From: Mycoemilia scoparia
Taxonomy: Eukaryota; Kickxellomycota; Kickxellomycetes; Kickxellales; Kickxellaceae
DNA: 28,594 nt
Assembly (NCBI GenBank): GCA_027575805.1
Contig: JANBPU010000201.1
Coordinates: 1-28,594, forward strand
Direction: 5' to 3'
The translations under genes were made by a program, and so were the position numbers. How positions within the stretch are numbered: the stretch's first letter is position 1; every line of letters begins with the position of its first letter. Positions 28,277 to 28,594 of this stretch are shown here, piece after piece. Below the pieces are notes generated by a model, which saw only the letters and a list, made by a program, of their open reading frames with translations, did no database searches and had not been told where the DNA came from.

Positions 28277-28594
28277 CGACGGGGAAGTTAATCGTTATAT
28301 AATAGTTTGAGTTTTATTTGTGAAATAAGAAGATAAAAACTAAAGAAAAAGAAGAGGACAGAGGGCAAGGCCCGATATATAATGTAGGCCGCTCCTAGCA
28401 TGAGCGCTGTCAAATGTAACGGGAGTGAGCTTATTCAAGGAGGGGCGAATATGATAGGTTACTTGTAAAGGGAACGTCGTCTTTGCCGGCCCTTTGGCAT
28501 GATGTGAGAAGCTTAAGTAAACTTGGTTGGCCCAGGTTGTGTGATCCATGGGCGGTCTTTGTGGAAGGGGTTTGTGGTCTTTGTTACAAAGAAT

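Larger units (their letters stand above)
27880..28594. other. Right-edge spacer; repeats and an unassigned GC-richer end
   Basis: About 450 nt of AT-rich DNA with a MITE-like end at 28141-28174 and a second-family fragment at 28233-28276. A GC-richer stretch (28355-28594) follows, with an open minus-strand frame (28340-28549) that I do not recognise. It could be the edge of a gene or repeat continuing outside the window. Confidence 0.4.

Noticed and set aside
1..28594. CRISPR array, integrated virus or secondary-metabolite cluster
   Set aside because: There are no regularly spaced direct repeats, no capsid, polymerase, integrase or transposase frames, and no backbone biosynthetic enzymes on either strand.

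Overview
This is a eukaryotic nuclear window, and the gene content is fungal. It holds the last 69 codons of a chitin synthase with a DEK_C tail, a Pet127-family mitochondrial RNA-processing protein, a CHD1 chromatin remodeller, ribosomal protein uL24 (RPL26), a KIAA0930/DUF2045-family protein, and a tRNA-Ser(AGA) with the long variable arm of class II tRNAs. The AT-rich spacers, Asn/Ser/Thr/Gly homopolymer runs in proteins, few and short coding introns with GTAAGT donors, and a KIAA0930-type gene (known to me from animals, not from ascomycete yeasts) suggest an early-diverging lineage such as Mucoromycota. That placement is inference; no marker in the window fixes the genus.

Layout. 1-210: 3' end of a chitin synthase gene (+). 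1349-2320: unrecognised 323-aa gene (+). About 2737-3356: decayed gene (-), with a stop and a frameshift. 3360-5269: gene-free spacer. 5270-6289: unrecognised 339-aa gene with poly-Thr and poly-Asn tracts (+). 6581-6662: tRNA-Ser (-). 6663-10580: gene-poor stretch with microsatellites and copies of at least two short dispersed repeat families. 10593-14182: KIAA0930-like gene (+), preceded by about 1.67 kb without a single ATG. 15979-22455: CHD1 (+), whose start codon appears to be split by a 657-nt intron. 23406-26288: PET127 (-). 26899-27823: RPL26 (+), with a 16-nt first coding exon and a 511-nt intron. 27880-28594: no recognised gene.

The genes are individually transcribed housekeeping or orphan genes. 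They do not form an operon or a metabolic cluster, and the only head-to-head pair is PET127/RPL26, sharing about 610 bp. I see no secondary-metabolite cluster, integrated virus, autonomous transposon or CRISPR array.

The most interesting signals are in gene architecture and non-coding DNA: the split CHD1 start codon, the ATG desert upstream of the KIAA0930-like gene, a MITE-like family with about 27-bp inverted ends, two back-to-back hairpins in the RPL26 intron, and a tandem duplication in the Pet127 tail.
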